From CAZKFG01 sp964551985 (lineage in GTDB: Bacteria > Bacillota > Negativicutes > Acidaminococcales > JAISLQ01), in contig CAZKFG010000006.1 of assembly GCA_964551985.1 (NCBI GenBank), positions 1-49,830 of the forward strand: a DNA stretch of 49,830 bases, given 5' to 3'. Shown piece after piece: positions 15,559-24,381 of the stretch. Numbering within the stretch: the stretch's first letter is position 1; every line of letters begins with the position of its first letter. The position numbers and the translations under genes are program-made. The notes beneath the pieces were generated by a model. It had not been told where the DNA came from. It worked only from the letters and a program-made list of their open reading frames with translations, and searched no databases.

Positions 15559-16588
15559 AGCCTAGTACCTCCACTTGTAGTTGTTGTTCTATAAGATGCG
15601 CTATAGCTTCTTGGATTTTGCCGGCATCGCCTGTAATTTCGGCAATAAGCGTACCATAAGGGGTGTTTTTTATTGTGTCAATGTTGCCGTAAATTATACT
15701 TACATCAACATTAAAAAGTTTGATAGCACTTGATATTACTGGTTGGGTAGCACTATCGCCGATAAAAGACAGTCTGACGATAAGGTTATCTGCAAGGCTA
15801 TTTTTATCATAAGGCAATAGCTTGGAACTTAAATTCGCCGGCAGGTCGTGGTTTGTTATCGTGCTGATAAATTCATGAGCTGTTTTGGTTTTAGGGTTTG
15901 TAAAGATTTCTAAAACGTCGCCTTGCTCGACTATCAGTCCATCTTCGATTACCGCAACTTTGTCGCAGATTTGCTTTATAACGTTCATCTCGTGGGTTAT
16001 AAGGACTATTGTCAAACCAAACTTTTGATTTATGTCTTTTAGTAGTTGTAAAATGGATGCTGTTGTTTGCGGGTCGAGTGCTGAGGTTGCCTCGTCGCAC
16101 AATAGAACTTTAGGGTCTGAAGCGAGCGCACGAGCAATGCCGACACGCTGTTTTTGTCCTCCGGATAATTGTGATGGGTAGTAGTTTGCTCTGTCGCTAA
16201 GCCCTACGAGTTCTAAAAGTGGTAGTACTTTTTGTTTTATTGTTTGTGTGTCTACTCCTTGAATTTCTAGTGGATAAGCGATGTTGTCAAAAATTGTGCG
16301 TGAGGTCAAAAGGTTAAAGTGCTGGAAAATCATACCGATTTTCTGACGGGCGCGGCGAAGGTCTTTTGCCTTTAGCGTTGTCATATCTTGATTGTCAACG
16401 ATTATATTGCCTTTGGTAGGGACTTCTAGCATGTTAATGCAACGAATGAGCGTGCTTTTGCCGGCGCCACTTTGACCGATGATGCCGAAAATCTGACCTT
16501 TGTCAACTTTAAGGTCGACGCCTTTTAGCGCGTTTATTTGTCCATTTTTGCTTTGGTAGGTTTTGCTTACGTTGGTGATTGTTATCAT
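15539..16588 (-). CDS. metN: Methionine ABC transporter ATPase MetN
   Basis: 349 residues: Walker A GQSGAGKST near 37-45, the Q-loop, the signature LSGGQKQRVGIARAL, Walker B KVLLCDEATSALDP and the switch His in LITHEMNV. The C-terminal part (about 265-345) is the NIL domain, which binds methionine and shuts the transporter when the cell has enough. It energises uptake through MetI. ATG start at 16588 with AGAAAGGATT upstream. First gene of the operon, controlled by the SAM-I riboswitch immediately before it. Confidence 0.95.
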   Translation of the reverse strand: MITITNVSKTYQSKNGQINALKGVDLKVDKGQIFGIIGQSGAGKSTLIRCINMLEVPTKGNIIVDNQDMTTLKAKDLRRARQKIGMIFQHFNLLTSRTIFDNIAYPLEIQGVDTQTIKQKVLPLLELVGLSDRANYYPSQLSGGQKQRVGIARALASDPKVLLCDEATSALDPQTTASILQLLKDINQKFGLTIVLITHEMNVIKQICDKVAVIEDGLIVEQGDVLEIFTNPKTKTAHEFISTITNHDLPANLSSKLLPYDKNSLADNLIVRLSFIGDSATQPVISSAIKLFNVDVSIIYGNIDTIKNTPYGTLIAEITGDAGKIQEAIAHLIEQQLQVEVLGYVRADN

Positions 16589-16610
16589 GTTTAATCCTTT
16601 CTATCACAAG

Positions 16611-16745
16611 AAAAAACCCCTTCTTAAGATGAAGAGGTTTTAAAAGCAAATCTTCATCATCTTCAAGGAATTGGCACCGTTCACTTTGCGTGTGGTTGCC
16701 GTAGTTTCATCGGGCCTAATCCCTCAACTACTCTAGATGACTATT
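16611..16745 (-). ncRNA. SAM-I (S-box) riboswitch with terminator, controlling metNIQ
   Basis: On the minus strand the conserved core reads AGAG, GAGGGA, GGCCC-GATGAAAC, CGGCAACC and GGTGCCAATTCC in the right order. P1 forms from TCATCT (plus 16735-16740) and AGATGA (plus 16657-16662). Downstream an intrinsic terminator stem (plus 16614-16623 with 16631-16640, one G-U pair) ends in a T-run. The P1 3' strand with the next bases (GATGATGAAGA) can pair instead with TCTTCATC of the terminator's 5' arm, giving an antiterminator. So SAM binding should stop transcription before metN. Confidence 0.96.
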
Positions 16746-16840
16746 ATTGATAAAATATTACAGCTTTTTTTATGTTGTGTCAAGAGCTATATTTGAAAAT
16801 TTTAATTTGCTAAAATAATCTTTTGAATGGCTAGCTTTTA

Positions 16841-16849
16841 TGGTATAAT
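16841..16849 (+). promoter_or_regulatory. Extended -10 promoter of the yerC-hisZ operon
   Basis: TGGTATAAT about 42 bp before yerC, with a poor -35 candidate (TTGAAT at 16823-16828, spacer 15). It is identical to the element at 3266-3274. Confidence 0.6.
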
Positions 16850-16890
16850 AATCTATATTATTGTTTTATATTTTCTAAAGGTGGTGCACT

Positions 16891-17196
16891 ATGAGTAGTA
16901 ATCTTAAAGATGGCTTGGTAGACCAGTTTTTTATGGCTGTTGGCAAATTAAAAACATTAGAAGAATTTTATATGTTTTTTGAAGATGTTTGTACTGTAAG
17001 TGAACTAAAGGCTTTAGCCCAAAGAATGCAGGTCGCAAAAATGGTCAGCCAAGGTAGCACTTATGACGATATTGTTTCTAAAACTGGTGCCTCTACAGCA
17101 ACTATTGCTCGGGTTAAGCGCTGTTTTGATTATGGTAGTGGTGGTTATAAGCTTGTTTTATCAAGGATAGAGGGTAAAAAAGATGACAAAAAATAG
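16891..17196 (+). CDS. yerC: YerC/YecD-family TrpR-like transcriptional regulator
   Basis: 101 residues, all helical, with a TrpR-type helix-turn-helix: VSELKALAQRMQVAKMVSQGSTYDDIVSKTGASTATIARVKRCFDYG, about residues 32-78. YerC/YecD proteins are TrpR-superfamily members found in Firmicutes. Its ATG follows AAAGGTGG, and its end overlaps hisZ by 14 bp, so it is translated together with a histidine-biosynthesis gene. Inference: it is the repressor or activator of his genes here, perhaps with histidine or a precursor as ligand. No binding site is proven; the tandem 8-mers at 24341-24360 before hisG are one candidate. Confidence 0.88.
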   Translation: MSSNLKDGLVDQFFMAVGKLKTLEEFYMFFEDVCTVSELKALAQRMQVAKMVSQGSTYDDIVSKTGASTATIARVKRCFDYGSGGYKLVLSRIEGKKDDKK

Positions 17197-18349
17197 GTTT
17201 GTAAGTAAAATTCCTTATGGTACACGTGATTTTTTGTTTGGTGATGCCTATACTAAGCGCTATTTAGAAGCTGATTTGGCAAGATTGTTTTTTAGTTGGG
17301 GATATAATGAGGTTGTAACGCCAACTTTTGAATATGCACAGATTTTTGATGGTAATGTTTTGGATAAACAAGCGTTTAAATTTTTTGATAGAGAAGGTGA
17401 AGCTCTGGCTCTTCGTGCTGATATGACTTGTCCTATCGCGCGTATGGCGTCCGTTCGTTTAAATGACTGGCAAAAGCCTAAACGCCTTAGTTATATAAGT
17501 AATGTTTTTCGTTATGAAAAAGCGCAAACAGGCAGACAGTGTGAGTTTTATCAAGCGGGTGTCGAGATGCTCGGTGCGACAGCAGCAAGTTCTGATGCTG
17601 AGGTTATCGCTCTTGCGGCAGAGGCTTTGCGGGGCTGTTCGCTGGACAATTTTAAAATTAGCTTGGGGCATGTGGATTTTTTAAATGGAATTGTCGAGAG
17701 TGCTAAAATGGATGAAGATACTGCCTTTGCTATAAGAGAATTGTTGTCTAATAGGGATTTGTCAGGCTTAGAGCGGTATGCTAATTCTCTTGATTTGGAG
17801 GATAATGTTCGTGAGTGCTTGCAAAAAGTATTGTTTTTGCAAGGTGATAAGAGTGTTTTGGACAAGGCACGTTCTTTTTGTGATAATGCTAAAAGCCTTG
17901 CGGCACTTGATAATTTGCAAGAGATTTATGATAATTTAGCAGGTTATGGTGTTTGCGATAAGATAAGCTTTGATTTAGGATTGATTCGTGATTTTGGCTA
18001 TTATACAGGTATGGTATTTGAAGGCTATTCGGCAAAGCTTGGCTTTCCCATCTGCGGCGGTGGTCGTTATGACAACCTTATGGCAGGTTTTGGTCAAGAT
18101 TGTCCTGCGATTGGTTTTGCACTAGGAGTAGATAGGTTGCTTTTGGCATTAGAACGTGAAAATAAAAAGAGCAAAGTGCCAAAACAAGTAGTAGTTGCTT
18201 TTTCCGCTGGTCGCTATTTTAAGGCGCTGAGACTTGCGCAAAAGATGCGAGCTGATAATATAAGTGTGGAGCTTTGCCCTGAAGCAGTGAGTAAAGATGA
18301 GGCGAAAAATTTATCTGAGGGGAGAGAACTCTTTTACATTAGTGACTGA
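17183..18349 (+). CDS. hisZ: ATP phosphoribosyltransferase regulatory subunit HisZ
   Basis: 388 residues, homologous to class-II histidyl-tRNA synthetase catalytic cores but without a tRNA-binding domain. Seen are IPYGTRDFLFGDAYTKRYLEADL near the start (motif 1 region), FDREGEALALRADMTCPIAR, LSYISNVFRYEK...GRQCEFYQAGVEMLG (motif 2 region) and LGFPICGGGRYDNLMAGFG. HisZ forms a hetero-octamer with the short HisG (here encoded at 24382) and gives it activity and histidine feedback control. It overlaps yerC and is followed 13 bp later by a response-regulator gene. hisG is 6 kb away, beyond a terminator, which is unusual for a subunit pair. Confidence 0.93.
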   Translation: MTKNRFVSKIPYGTRDFLFGDAYTKRYLEADLARLFFSWGYNEVVTPTFEYAQIFDGNVLDKQAFKFFDREGEALALRADMTCPIARMASVRLNDWQKPKRLSYISNVFRYEKAQTGRQCEFYQAGVEMLGATAASSDAEVIALAAEALRGCSLDNFKISLGHVDFLNGIVESAKMDEDTAFAIRELLSNRDLSGLERYANSLDLEDNVRECLQKVLFLQGDKSVLDKARSFCDNAKSLAALDNLQEIYDNLAGYGVCDKISFDLGLIRDFGYYTGMVFEGYSAKLGFPICGGGRYDNLMAGFGQDCPAIGFALGVDRLLLALERENKKSKVPKQVVVAFSAGRYFKALRLAQKMRADNISVELCPEAVSKDEAKNLSEGRELFYISD

Positions 18350-18362
18350 AAGAGGTTTGGTT

Positions 18363-19451
18363 ATGCACAAAGAGTATAAAACGATTTTTTTGGTTGATGA
18401 TAGCGTTACGAATTTAACGATAGGCAAGAATGCTCTTATTGATAGATATAATGTATTTACCATTCCATCGGGACAAAAGTTGTTGCAAATGCTTGAGAAA
18501 ATTATGCCAGATCTTATTTTACTAGATGTTGAAATGCCAGAAATGAACGGCTATGACGTTATCAGGAAATTAAAGTCTATGCCGGATGTATGCGATATAC
18601 CGGTGGTTTTTCTTACGGCAAAAACGGATACGCAAAGTGAGCTTGAAGGCTTTTATTTAGGGGCAATTGACTATATTACAAAGCCTTTTTCGCCGCCGCT
18701 TTTGTTAAAACGCATTGAGGTTCATTTGCTTGTCGAGCAGCAAAAAAAGGAGCTTAAAAATTATAATGAGAACTTGATGCTAATGGTCGAGGAGAAGACT
18801 CGTACTATTGTCAAGTTGAAAAATGCTATTTTAAATACTGTGGCAGAGCTGGTGGAGTGCCGAGATGATGTGACAGGTTTTCACATCGAGCGGGTGCAAA
18901 GCTTTTTGAAAATCTTACTTGACAAATTGATTGAGCAAAAAGTGTACACAGATACTGTATCACAGTGGGATTTGGAAGTGTTTTTAAATTCCGCGCAGTT
19001 GCACGACGTCGGTAAGATAAAGATTAAAGATGAGATTTTACAAAAACCCGGCAAATTGACTGAGGAAGAATTTGAACAGATGAAGATGCACACAGTTTTT
19101 GGTGAACAGATTATCGATAGTATAAGTAAAAATGCAAGCGAAGATGCTTTTTTGACCCAAGCGAGAATTTTAGCTGGCACTCACCACGAAAAATGGAATG
19201 GTACGGGTTATCCTAGAGGGCTAAGTGGCGATGATATTCCGCTTCAAGGTAGACTTATGGCAATTGTTGATGTTTATGATGCGTTAACTTCTGAGCGCTC
19301 ATATAAAAAGGCGTTTAGTCACGAGTCGGCTGTACAGATTATTTTAAAAGAACAGGGTAAGCATTTTGATCCTGTTCTTATTGATATTTTCAAAATGGTT
19401 GTACAAGAGTTTGCATTAGTCTCACAAACAGTGGTAAAAGGGGGGCAGTAA
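18363..19451 (+). CDS. RpfG-like response regulator with HD-GYP domain
   Basis: 362 residues from ATG 18363; an in-frame upstream codon at 18297 lies inside hisZ and has no ribosome site. Receiver domain 1-125 with VDDS (acidic pocket), phospho-acceptor Asp55 in LLDVEMPEMNG and the Lys in TKPF. A coiled coil links it to an HD-GYP domain (about 155-350): LHDVGK with His214-Asp215, a second His in HTVFGEQ, then HHEKWNGTGYPRGL with GYP at 282-284. Such proteins hydrolyse cyclic di-GMP to GMP when phosphorylated. The next gene, two bases on, is a hybrid kinase with an HPt domain, its obvious partner. It antagonises the diguanylate cyclases encoded at 9544 and 34264. Confidence 0.93.
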   Translation: MHKEYKTIFLVDDSVTNLTIGKNALIDRYNVFTIPSGQKLLQMLEKIMPDLILLDVEMPEMNGYDVIRKLKSMPDVCDIPVVFLTAKTDTQSELEGFYLGAIDYITKPFSPPLLLKRIEVHLLVEQQKKELKNYNENLMLMVEEKTRTIVKLKNAILNTVAELVECRDDVTGFHIERVQSFLKILLDKLIEQKVYTDTVSQWDLEVFLNSAQLHDVGKIKIKDEILQKPGKLTEEEFEQMKMHTVFGEQIIDSISKNASEDAFLTQARILAGTHHEKWNGTGYPRGLSGDDIPLQGRLMAIVDVYDALTSERSYKKAFSHESAVQIILKEQGKHFDPVLIDIFKMVVQEFALVSQTVVKGGQ

Positions 19452-19452
19452 G

Positions 19453-22400
19453 ATGCCTTACAGAAAACTTGACAATGGCACTGCAAGAGATTTTTTAGTT
19501 AAACTTTTAGACGATTTGCAAGTTGCATCGTGGGATAGAGATTTAAATACGGATCTTGTTGTTTATGGCAGACATTGGGCAAATATGCTCGGTTATGATA
19601 TAGAGGAAATAAAACCTAATTTTTATGCGTTTGAAAAACGAATACTACTTGAAGATTTGCCAAGCGTTAGAGCGTTTATGCAAGAGCAGATAACGGATAA
19701 AAAAGAGTTTGCTCAGATAGAGTTTCGTATGCTTTGTAAGGATAAGAGTATTATTTGGGTTCAGTTGCAGTCTAGGATTTTAGATTTTAATGACAAGGGT
19801 GAAGCTAGTCGTATTGTTGCTGTAGCGCACGATTTGACAAAATTAAAAGAGGCTCAAAGCGGCTTTAAGCTGTCGACTGAGTTTTTTAAAATGGCTGTCG
19901 ATGTGGCAGGGCTTGGTGTATATGATTTTGATGTTCAGTCAAATACTTTAACCTACAGTGATGCTTATTTGGCGATGCTCGGTTATGAAAAAGGCGATTT
20001 GACTGGTAAGCCGGGTGAATGGCAAGAACTTGTGCATCCGGATGATTTAAAGCAGTTATCACAGAATTTGGATGATTATTTAAATGGGCTTGCCGATATA
20101 TATACTGCCGAAGCTCGTTTTAGATGTAAAGATGGTAGCTATCTATGGATAAAAAGTCTAGGGCGGTGCATTGAGTTTGATGCCGATGGTAGACCGACAA
20201 GGCTTATTGGTGGTCATTTTAATATAGATGCCTTAAAAACGTCACAAAAAGAGTTGCTACAGATTAAAAAAGAGCTGGAAAATGATGTCCAAAGCCGTAC
20301 TTATGAACTTGTTCGTCAAGATGAGATGCTTTGGACGGTCAATGAGATTGCCAGAAATCTTTTAGAGGCAAAAACTAAAAAGACCTTTGACGAGACGGTT
20401 TATGAATGCTTGAATTTGATTGGTAAGGTCACAAACCAAAGTCGGATTTTTATTTGGAAGAGTATTTTTGATGAGACGATAAATGAATTGTGTTGCAGTC
20501 AAATTTACGAACTTACTAACGATACTTTTTCTGTACAAGGATTTAAAGAGCTTGAAAAAGTACCATATACTAAGTTGCCTTCTTTTTTAAAAGCAATTAA
20601 TACTGGTAATTGTTTAAATAATCTTATATGCAATTTATCTGATGGCGAAAAAGAGGTTTTAATGCCGCAGGATATAAAGAGTATCCTGATTGCGCCTATT
20701 AATATTGCCGGCGAAAAATGGGGCTTTATTGGTATTGACAATTGCAAAACTGAAGAGTTGTTTAGCGATGTTGAGGAAAATATGCTCTTAATGAGCGGTT
20801 TTTTGCTTGCCAGTGCAATTGAAAAGCGCCAGATAGAATATAAACGTAATCAAGAGCAAGAGATGAATATGGTCTTGTTTGAGTATTTGCCGTTTTGTTG
20901 TAAGCTTTGGGATAAAGATTTTAATCTTATTACTTGTAATTATGAGGCTTTACGTCTTTTTGGTTTTTCTGATAAACAAGAACTTATGAAAAGGTATTTT
21001 GATTTAATGCCAGAGTTTCAACCGACTGGCAAAAAATCTAAACAAGAGATGTTAAAGCATTTGCAAGAGGCGCTTGACGATGGTAGAAAGACTATTCAAT
21101 GGATGTATAAAAAGCTAGACGGCGAGCTTGTTCCCGTAGAGCAGGATATTATTCGTATTAAATATAAGGGCGAGTGTGCACTTGCTGTATATACGCGCGA
21201 TTTAAGAGATGTTTATAAGGCGCAAGAACAAGCGCGAGAAGCTGAAGAGCGTAATAAGTTAATGCTTAACACTTCGCCTGTTTGTAGTACTATTTGGGAC
21301 AGACAATTAAATATGATCGATTGTAATGATGCGGCACTGCGGTTATTTCAATTAGAGAGTAAGGAAGAATTTGCTGAAAACTTTGAAAAACTTTCACCTG
21401 AAATTCAGCCGTGCGGTGAAAAATCAGCAGACTTATTTAAGTATTATATGAATAAAACGTCTCAAGAGGGTGACCATTTGGAGTGTGAGTGGCTACACTG
21501 TGATTTAAATGGCAATCTTATTCCTGTTTTGGTTAATTTGTATAGGATAAAGTACAAAGATGATTATGTTTTAATAGCTTTTTTGATAGATCAACGAAAA
21601 ACAAAAGCTATGCTAAATGAAATACAAATCGCTCGTGATGAGGCACTGGCACATTCTAAAGCGAAAAGTGATTTTCTGGCGAAAATGAGTCATGAGATTA
21701 GAACGCCGATGAATGCTATTGTCGGGATGACAGAGCTGCTTTTGCGTGAAGATGTGAATAAAAAAGCGGTTGAATATGCCCATAATATCAAGCAAGCAGG
21801 CGACAATTTGCTCTCTGTAATAAATGATATTTTGGATTTTTCTAAAATTGAATCGGGTCGGCTTGAGATTGTTGAGTCGCCGTACTTGCTCTCGTCTTTG
21901 GTAAACGATGTTGTAAGTATTGTTCGCATTCGCATTATGGACAAGCAGGTGGCTTTTGTTGTGGAGATTGACCCTAATTTGCCTAACGCTCTTTTAGGTG
22001 ATGAGACGAGAATTCGTCAATCGGTATTAAATATTTTGAACAATGCTGTAAAATATACTAAAGAAGGGCACATTTCTTTAAAAGTATATGGCGAGAGTTT
22101 AGACGAAGATAGTATTTTGCTTCACTTGCAAGTGCAAGATACGGGTATTGGAATCAGAAAAGAAGATGTAGAAAATTTATTTAATGAATTTGCTCAGTTT
22201 GATTTTGCCGCAAACAAAGGAGTGGAAGGCACAGGTCTTGGTCTTACAATCACTAAGAATTTTTGCCAAGCTATGGGCGGGGATATAAGTGTTCAAAGTA
22301 CTTATGGCAAAGGTAGTACTTTTACAATTACTGTACCACAAGTTGTGCAATCTAAAGAGAAGATTGCAAAAGTTCAAGAGCCAGAAAAACACAATGTGCT

Positions 22401-23751
22401 GGTTTGTGAGCCGCGCCGAATATATGCTCAATCGGTGTCAAACGCACTGGCTTCTTTAAATGTCAAGCATACTGTTGTTACAATGCAGTCAGAGTATTAC
22501 AACAACTTAAGTGAACAAGAATATGATTTTATCTTTATGGCACCCTTTTTGACGAAGAATATAGTTCATATAGTCAACAGACTTAGTGCTAAAACGCGTA
22601 TGGTGGTATTGGCAGAGTATGGTGATATAATTAACGAGCCAAATGTGAAGGTAATGTCAATGCCGGTTCATTCGCTGTTTATTGCCAATACTTTAAATGA
22701 TAAAGATATTGATAACTATTATTATAGCCACAAGTATATTAACATACCATTTATTGCGCCAACGGCTAGGGTGTTGATAGTAGATGATATAGCGACAAAT
22801 TTAAAAGTTGCCGAAGGTCTGATGGCACCGTTTGCTCTTCAAATAGATACTTGCGAGAGTGGCTATGAGGCATTGGGTATGCTAAAAGAAAATGAATATG
22901 ATGTTATTTTTATGGATCATATGATGCCTGATATGGATGGTATTGAAACGACTCTTAAAATAAGACAAGAACTAAATCTCACGCAAATCCCGGTTGTTGC
23001 CTTGACAGCTAATGCAATAGTAGGTGTCAAAGAGATGTTTTTGGCAAATGGCTTTAATGATTTTTTATCAAAGCCAATTGAGATGAAAAAACTAAGTGAA
23101 ATATTGGAAACTTGGATACCTAAAGCAAAACAAGAAAAATACAGTATTAAAAAAAATCTTGATGATCTTATAGAAATTGAAATTAATAATATAGATATTC
23201 GTAAAGGAGTCTCTTTGACTGGTGGCAGTATGGCAAATTATATAAAAGTGCTGACAGTATTTTGTAAAGATGGCATACATCAAATAAAAGAGATAGGAAA
23301 ATTTTTACAAAACAAAGATACAACTGCCATTGCAAATTCTAGCCATGCCCTTAAAAGCGCTCTACATACCATAGGTGCTACTAATTTATCTGGTTTAGCT
23401 GAAAAACTAGAACACGCAGGAAAAAACAACCATTGGGGATATATAAAAGAGAATATGCCCTACTTTTTAAAAGAGCTTGACATATTGATTACAAATATAA
23501 AAGAGATAGTATCAGAAGACGATAAACAATTGGACGTAGTCATAGACGAGAACCAAATTAAAAGAGAACTTAAAAATTTAAAACAAGCTCTGGAAAACTT
23601 AAATGCCGTAACTGCTGATAAAATAATCAACACTATAAGCAACCAACCACTCAATGAATATTATAAAAATGCCTTAGAGCAAATCTCAGAATATCTGCTT
23701 GTAAGTGAATATGATGAAGCGGTAAAATTAATTGATAAATTAATCGTATAA
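19453..23751 (+). CDS. Hybrid sensor histidine kinase (PAS2-GAF-PAS2-HisKA-HATPase-REC-HPt)
   Basis: 1432 residues, with no membrane segment, so it senses inside the cell. In order: two PAS domains (about 10-260), a GAF domain (about 285-455), two PAS domains of a distinctive subtype (about 470-715; KLWDKDFNLITCN and later TIWDRQLNMIDCN), HisKA with His747 in MSHEIRTPMN, an ATPase with NILNNAVKY, DTGIG and GTGLGLT (about 845-960), a receiver-like domain lacking a usable Asp (about 979-1095), a true receiver with Asp1155 in FMDHMMPDMDG, and HPt with His1298 in SSHALKSAL. That gives a full His-Asp-His relay ending on the neighbouring HD-GYP regulator. ATG start with GGGGGGCAG-like site at the end of the previous gene. 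The ligand is unknown. Confidence 0.93.
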   Translation: MPYRKLDNGTARDFLVKLLDDLQVASWDRDLNTDLVVYGRHWANMLGYDIEEIKPNFYAFEKRILLEDLPSVRAFMQEQITDKKEFAQIEFRMLCKDKSIIWVQLQSRILDFNDKGEASRIVAVAHDLTKLKEAQSGFKLSTEFFKMAVDVAGLGVYDFDVQSNTLTYSDAYLAMLGYEKGDLTGKPGEWQELVHPDDLKQLSQNLDDYLNGLADIYTAEARFRCKDGSYLWIKSLGRCIEFDADGRPTRLIGGHFNIDALKTSQKELLQIKKELENDVQSRTYELVRQDEMLWTVNEIARNLLEAKTKKTFDETVYECLNLIGKVTNQSRIFIWKSIFDETINELCCSQIYELTNDTFSVQGFKELEKVPYTKLPSFLKAINTGNCLNNLICNLSDGEKEVLMPQDIKSILIAPINIAGEKWGFIGIDNCKTEELFSDVEENMLLMSGFLLASAIEKRQIEYKRNQEQEMNMVLFEYLPFCCKLWDKDFNLITCNYEALRLFGFSDKQELMKRYFDLMPEFQPTGKKSKQEMLKHLQEALDDGRKTIQWMYKKLDGELVPVEQDIIRIKYKGECALAVYTRDLRDVYKAQEQAREAEERNKLMLNTSPVCSTIWDRQLNMIDCNDAALRLFQLESKEEFAENFEKLSPEIQPCGEKSADLFKYYMNKTSQEGDHLECEWLHCDLNGNLIPVLVNLYRIKYKDDYVLIAFLIDQRKTKAMLNEIQIARDEALAHSKAKSDFLAKMSHEIRTPMNAIVGMTELLLREDVNKKAVEYAHNIKQAGDNLLSVINDILDFSKIESGRLEIVESPYLLSSLVNDVVSIVRIRIMDKQVAFVVEIDPNLPNALLGDETRIRQSVLNILNNAVKYTKEGHISLKVYGESLDEDSILLHLQVQDTGIGIRKEDVENLFNEFAQFDFAANKGVEGTGLGLTITKNFCQAMGGDISVQSTYGKGSTFTITVPQVVQSKEKIAKVQEPEKHNVLVCEPRRIYAQSVSNALASLNVKHTVVTMQSEYYNNLSEQEYDFIFMAPFLTKNIVHIVNRLSAKTRMVVLAEYGDIINEPNVKVMSMPVHSLFIANTLNDKDIDNYYYSHKYINIPFIAPTARVLIVDDIATNLKVAEGLMAPFALQIDTCESGYEALGMLKENEYDVIFMDHMMPDMDGIETTLKIRQELNLTQIPVVALTANAIVGVKEMFLANGFNDFLSKPIEMKKLSEILETWIPKAKQEKYSIKKNLDDLIEIEINNIDIRKGVSLTGGSMANYIKVLTVFCKDGIHQIKEIGKFLQNKDTTAIANSSHALKSALHTIGATNLSGLAEKLEHAGKNNHWGYIKENMPYFLKELDILITNIKEIVSEDDKQLDVVIDENQIKRELKNLKQALENLNAVTADKIINTISNQPLNEYYKNALEQISEYLLVSEYDEAVKLIDKLIV

Positions 23752-23752
23752 A

Positions 23753-23791
23753 AAAATGGCATTAAGTGATAATTCATTTAATGCCATTTTT
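23753..23791 (+). terminator. Terminator after the hybrid kinase
   Basis: AAAATGGCATTAA (23753-23765) and TTAATGCCATTTT (23778-23790) form a perfect 13-bp stem with a 12-nt loop and a short T-run. It closes the yerC-hisZ-regulator-kinase operon. Confidence 0.85.
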
Positions 23792-23804
23792 ATAAGAGGC
23801 AATG

Positions 23805-24323
23805 ATGGAACAATTTTTAAAAAGCAACTTTACCTCTCATGGTCGGCTCCATAGGCGTGCATTTATAGTACGTTATCTTTTGGCAACTTTAATAAAGCTT
23901 ATACCAAAAGCCCTAATGCTTCTCTTTTTCAGCTTCCATGTAGGCTGGGTAGGAGAGCATATAATGGGTATATATAACCTGTTTAATATGATTTTTGCCA
24001 TATTCTTTAGCATTTTTCAATTGCTTTTGTGTATAAGACGCTTTCACGATATAGATATAAGCGGCAGACTGACAACTTGGATTTTTTTGCTTGTTAACAC
24101 ACCTTCATTTATAACTATAATTGTACCTATCAGGCTTTTGCCGTCAGGATTAATAGATTTGTATTATGTTGTATATATGATGAGTATTTTTATGAATTTT
24201 CTTTTTCATCTGGCTTTATTTTTAAGGCGCGGTACAGACGGCGATAATCGTTATGGTCAAGACCCTTTAGCTGTTGCAAAGAAAAATAAGGATGATGGCG
24301 AAAATAACAATAAAGACTTGTAA
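23805..24323 (+). CDS. DUF805 small membrane protein
   Basis: 172-173 residues (start at ATG 23805, or 23802 which is too close to AGAGG). DUF805 signs: FTSHGRLHRRAFIVRYLL near the start, then the central RRFHDIDISGRLTTWI and the end RGTDGDNRYGQDP. Four hydrophobic segments. DUF805 proteins are of unknown function. It lies between the kinase terminator and hisG, 58 bp before hisG, so it may be transcribed into the his operon. Confidence 0.88.
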   Translation: MEQFLKSNFTSHGRLHRRAFIVRYLLATLIKLIPKALMLLFFSFHVGWVGEHIMGIYNLFNMIFAIFFSIFQLLLCIRRFHDIDISGRLTTWIFLLVNTPSFITIIVPIRLLPSGLIDLYYVVYMMSIFMNFLFHLALFLRRGTDGDNRYGQDPLAVAKKNKDDGENNNKDL

Positions 24324-24340
24324 AATATTTTTTAGTATGA

Positions 24341-24360
24341 TAACATATTAACATATTAAC
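24341..24360. repeat. Tandem 8-bp repeats upstream of hisG
   Basis: TAACATAT occurs twice in tandem (24341-24356) and a third partial unit TAAC follows, 22 bp before the hisG start codon. It may be an operator for a helix-turn-helix regulator such as YerC, or chance in AT-rich DNA. Confidence 0.35.
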
Positions 24361-24381
24361 TTAGTAAAGGAAGTAAGGAAT

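Noticed and set aside
16746..16890. T-box or histidine leader-peptide attenuator before yerC-hisZ
   Set aside because: No T-box core, no run of His codons and no hairpin with T-run between the promoter and yerC.
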